Origin: Neckera pumila
Lineage: Eukaryota > Streptophyta > Bryopsida > Hypnales > Neckeraceae
Direction: 5' to 3'
DNA length: 64,000 nucleotides
Assembly (NCBI GenBank): GCA_963969595.1
Contig: OZ018412.1
Span: 1,304,501 to 1,368,500 of the forward strand
Each line of letters opens with the position of its first letter. The first letter of the stretch is position 1. The notes beneath the pieces were generated by a model, which ran no database searches, was not told the DNA's origin, and saw only the letters and a list, made by a program, of their open reading frames with translations. The position numbers and the translations under genes are program-made. This document shows positions 60,298 to 64,000 of the stretch, one piece after another.

Positions 60298-61423
60298 CTT
60301 TGGCCATTTATAGGGATTAATTCTCTAATTTATAATAAGCCAAGCAAAAGTTACCTTAGATTCTTTGTTTTGGAATTGTTAAAATACATCTATTTGGTTA
60401 TTTTATCTTCTGATTATTTAAATCCCGTTGTCACATATATATATTTTTATCAAATACCTTATTTGCTTAAAAGTACTTATTTTTTTTGAGTGGTTAGCAA
60501 ATAATTTTCTTAAAACATTGCAAGGCTATGCAATTAAATTATGCTCCACATGTCTAAATTTCTGGACCATTATCACTTTGGGTGGTCCTCCAAAGAAATT
60601 TCAAATTTTAAACTATGTTTGTCAGGTGGGAAATCCGACCCACCCACCCACTATGGGTGTAGACTTTATTAGTTGTCTCCACCATTAGAGATTGTGATTT
60701 ATTTTACAACTACCTAATAAATACGTCTCTCTAGTTTTTCCCTCCAAGCCTTGCAACTACTTAGTACCTTTGTATTGCCATACATCACCATCTTGGTGTG
60801 ACAATTTGCTTGGGCTGGTGTTTTGTGTGGAGTGCTCTGTGACTCTTGAACTTCTAGCAAGTTTACTTGACTACGGAATGGCAAAGGTCTTGGTGATTTT
60901 TTAGTGTGTTTGAGTTTTCTTAGTGTGTTTGAGGATGTTTCTCACTGATTTGCATTTGCTTTACCATTGATGTGACTTATGACCTTTGTTTGTTCTTCCT
61001 TTTCTTCCTTGTTGAAATTTTAGGATCTGTGATATAGATAACAATTGGCTACAACTTAAGACACCTGTTACAACCTCACTAACATTACATTGGATTGTGG
61101 TGTGTATTGGGATGGGTACAGGTGAGGCTGAGCCAAATCCCAAATTTGTGGATTTCATGGAACAAGACTTTTTCAAGCACATGGACATCTCTTCCATGCT
61201 TTATTGTGCTTATGGATATTTTTGTTATTTTTACGTTTTTAGATACTTCTTCCCTCAAAAAAAGTGTTATATAAAAAATTATTTCTGATACTACTTGTAC
61301 AGCTTATGGAATGAGAAATGAGATTTGATTTAGAAGTGGTTATTTTATAGCCATGATACTTGTTTTGCTACAAGATAAGTTGTGAAAAGATGAAGCCTTG
61401 TATTGGGGTGTTTCAGTCTTAGT
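60298..61423 (+). repeat. Tandem array unit 2 (diverged)
   Basis: The same landmarks in the same order but well diverged: CCCACCCACCCACTATGGGT, AATGGCAAAGGTCTTGG, GATCTGTGATATAGATAACA, GACACCTGTTACAACCTCAC, GGGTACAGGTGAGGCTGAG, and an end at CAGTCTTAGTCCTTCTT. Confidence 0.75.
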
Positions 61424-62627
61424 CCTTCTTTAGTTATAGTATTTTTTAATTTTAGGGAAATTCCTAATATTTCTATGACTATGTGAAATATATCGATTTG
61501 CCATCTTATTAGTTACCATATATTTATATTGGGTAACAAAAACTTTTTATTCCCAAAATATTTAATTAGTAAACACATATTAGTCTCAAAGAAAATTACT
61601 ATTGTTTTCTTTTAATAAGGATCTTGCTTATAATTGCTATTTTTTACACATTAAGTGTGAATCTAGCTTACCTCTTGTCTATTGCTATGAATTACACATT
61701 TAGTGTAAATTTAGCTTCTTTTACTTTACTATGAGTTACTTTTTACATTTCTTGTAAACTTAGTTGTGATTCTAAAAATACTGGATCCTGAGTCATCTTT
61801 ATAAAATTTGGGACCTATCATTTCAAAATTAGGTGAGAGTCTCCAACTACAAGATGACATGTACAGTGGTCCCACCCACCCACCCAATATGGGTGGCGCT
61901 TTATGTGACTAATTTTCTTCACTATGGCATAATGGTAATTCAAATTACTTCATTAAATGCCACTATGAAGCCTTCCCTCCAAATTAGTGACTATTTAGTT
62001 GCTGGAGCTTGCCCTATTTCACCATCTTGTTGTAACGGCTCTTTGTGGAGGCGGTTCGTGAGGAAGAAGTGTTTGTGCAACTCTTGAGCTTCTTATTCTA
62101 CTTTGGAGAATGGCAAAGGTCTCTGTGGATAGTAGTTGATTTTTAAACTATGCTGGATGTACTTTGCTTTGTGATTTTTGTGACCTCTTAATTTTTCCTA
62201 CATTGAACTTGTGATCTGTGACACAAATAGCAATTGGATGCAGCTGTAGACACCTGATACATCCTCACTAACATAACATTGGATTGTTGTGGTTTTGGGA
62301 CGGGTACAGGTGAGGCTGCTCCTTCAGATCTTGAGTTCCAACCTTGGATTTCTTGAGTGAAGACAATTTTCAAGCACACAAACTATTTGTGATTGTGATG
62401 TGCTTATTAAGGATATTTGCACCTTTTAGTGATTATTTGTATATACGGAGTTAACTTTAGGAGATACAATATTTCCTACAATGTCTCCTTGATACTATTG
62501 TATTGCTGTTGAATTGTTAGGGCATGCCTTATTCTTATAAAGTTATGCCTAATACATTTATTTGATTAAAGTTAGGTTTTGACAAGAGGAAGCCCAGTTT
62601 TGGGATGTTCAGTCTTGTTCCTTCTTC
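61424..62627 (+). repeat. Tandem array unit 3 (near copy of unit 1)
   Basis: Matches unit 1 over its whole length with scattered single-base differences and a shorter AT run at the start. Confidence 0.85.
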
Positions 62628-63719
62628 AGCCTTTGAACAATTTAAGATTCATATATCTTAGGGCTAAGTTTTGCAAAATAGTTTCTTTTGACTTTGTGCC
62701 TTATACCCTTTATTGTGGTATCTTGTTAGGAGGTAAATGTAATTTAATAAAATTACATATTTTAATTTTGTCTCTTTTAGGACATCATTCACTTTACACC
62801 ATAAAAGAGTTTTTTATGGTAATAATCCATGCTCATAGCACCTTTACCTTTTTATTCCTTTGAGTTGCTTAATTCCTTCATTCTATAAGGCTTGGTAATC
62901 CTAACACATCCCAATGTGTACCACTTTATTTTATTTAGGTACCCATAATCAAATCACAAGTAAGTTTGGTGAATAATCCCACCCACCCACCCACTATGGA
63001 TGCCTTACTGACCATTTTTATGATTTGATTTTAAAATCATTGTCTATGGCTTAATAAATAAGCCTGACTACCTCTTTATGGCCTCTTCCTGATGTTTCCC
63101 TCCCAAATTCAAATTAGTGAACACGCATATAATGGTTTCTTCACCATTGTGCTTTTCTCTCTCACTGTGACGGATTGAACTTGGGCGGCTTGGAGCTTCT
63201 TTGTGGCAACTCTTCAACTTCCATTTTGTGCTTGAGCTTCTTAGAATGGCAAAGGTCACTGGATACTCATACTTGACTTGGGATTTGTGCACTTTTACTC
63301 ACTCATTTGTAACTTCTTGCTCTAATTTCCTTGGTTTTTGTTTGACCTGTGACATAGATAGCAATTGGCTTTTTTGCTGAAAACACCTCGTGCATCCCCT
63401 CTAACTTGACATTGGTTTGTTTTGTGATTGGGACAAGCACAGGTGAGGCGAAGCCTTCAGGTCAAGAACTTCCAATTTTTTGGAGTACTTGGAGCAATTT
63501 TTTCTAGCATTTGACTACTTGTCTTTGCTCAAGAGATTTTTATGATTAGCATTTGGAGACATAGAAATGGCTTAGAAAATATTGTACCCACTGTTTACAC
63601 TTGATGGGACTTGATCAAAGACTTTTTCTATATTATGCCTGGTTTTGGTGCTATATAGAGTTAGGTTTGGCAAAGTTAAGGCCCTGTTTCAGGGATGTTA
63701 TGCCTAAGTCGCTTCTTCA
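62628..63719 (+). repeat. Tandem array unit 4 (diverged), unit 5 starting at the window end
   Basis: Landmarks CCCACCCACCCACCCACTAT, CACTGTGACGG, AATGGCAAAGGTCACTGG, CTGTGACATAGATAGCAATT, ACACCTCGTGCATCC, AGCACAGGTGAGGCGAAG, and the end block CGCTTCTTCAG. After it, CTTAAGAACAATTTACATTT (63720 on) resembles the start of this unit, so a fifth unit probably continues beyond the window. Confidence 0.7.
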
Positions 63720-64000
63720 GCTTAAGAACAATTTACATTTATCAATGTTTTGTGTTTATTTATAAATATTTGGACTATTTATTGGACTATTTATAAATAT
63801 TTGGTAACATTCCAAACCACAAATTATAAGCTCTTTTACTCCTTTTAGACTTGAATTACCCTAGTTAAAAAAGTATATATAGTCTGCTAAGGGCTTCTAA
63901 CAATTTAAATTTGTTAGAATTCAAATAAGTATTTGTTACTTATTTACCTATGTGCCTAATTAAAATTAAGGTGCTGACAGTTCTCCTTAATAAATTGAGC

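Noticed and set aside
59524..62379. Duplicated short frames in the tandem array
   Set aside because: They recur because units 1 and 3 are near copies; the diverged units do not preserve the frames.

Overview
The window looks like nuclear DNA of a plant (streptophyte); the species cannot be named from it. Evidence: interstitial Arabidopsis-type TTTAGGG repeats, GT-AG introns, AT-rich intergenic DNA with more GC-rich exons, TATA-box promoters, and one intact host gene, an eight-exon EXO84 exocyst subunit (50662-55724, 750 aa) whose length and order match plant EXO84. Most of the rest is mobile or repetitive DNA.

The left two thirds is built from giant inverted repeats. Element X (22527-42242, 19.7 kb) has two terminal inverted repeats (TIRs) of about 3.35 kb (22527-25893 and 38897-42242). 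Each TIR carries a GGTCGGGTTTTC-type minisatellite and a TTAA-flanked MITE. Inside X are three broken genes: a protein-kinase-like gene (minus, 25904-27388) and two diverged paralogues of an unnamed Cys-rich, disordered-tail family (minus 31105-32216; plus 37672-38922). Each has a GC-rich, GGTCGG-rich upstream island with a TATA box. The kinase gene and the rightmost paralogue run outward and end at or inside the TIRs. No transposase was recognised.

Left of X, region A (3441-20373) is framed by another inverted repeat (1276-3440 and 20374-22526), with a further X end outside it at 1-1275. Region A holds a multi-exon gene with a ParB/Srx-like motif, basic tracts and acidic tracts (7741-12497). 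It also holds an NLI/FCP1-type HAD phosphatase relic (12510-17194) split by a gag-like retroelement (ORF 13475-15637), and an unassigned exon (18170-18567). All but the last carry in-frame stops. About two dozen copies of a 20-bp near-palindrome (type CAACGGGAGATCTCCCGATG) are scattered through region A, in introns, in two coding sites and in a 59-bp tandem array. I did not find them elsewhere, apart from one weak partial match at about 51565.

The right third (42243-64000) is host-like: a foldback next to the end of X, several MITEs, one possible minus-strand exon (44.9-45.1 kb), EXO84, and a tandem array of about 1.1-1.2 kb units from 59083 to the end of the window.
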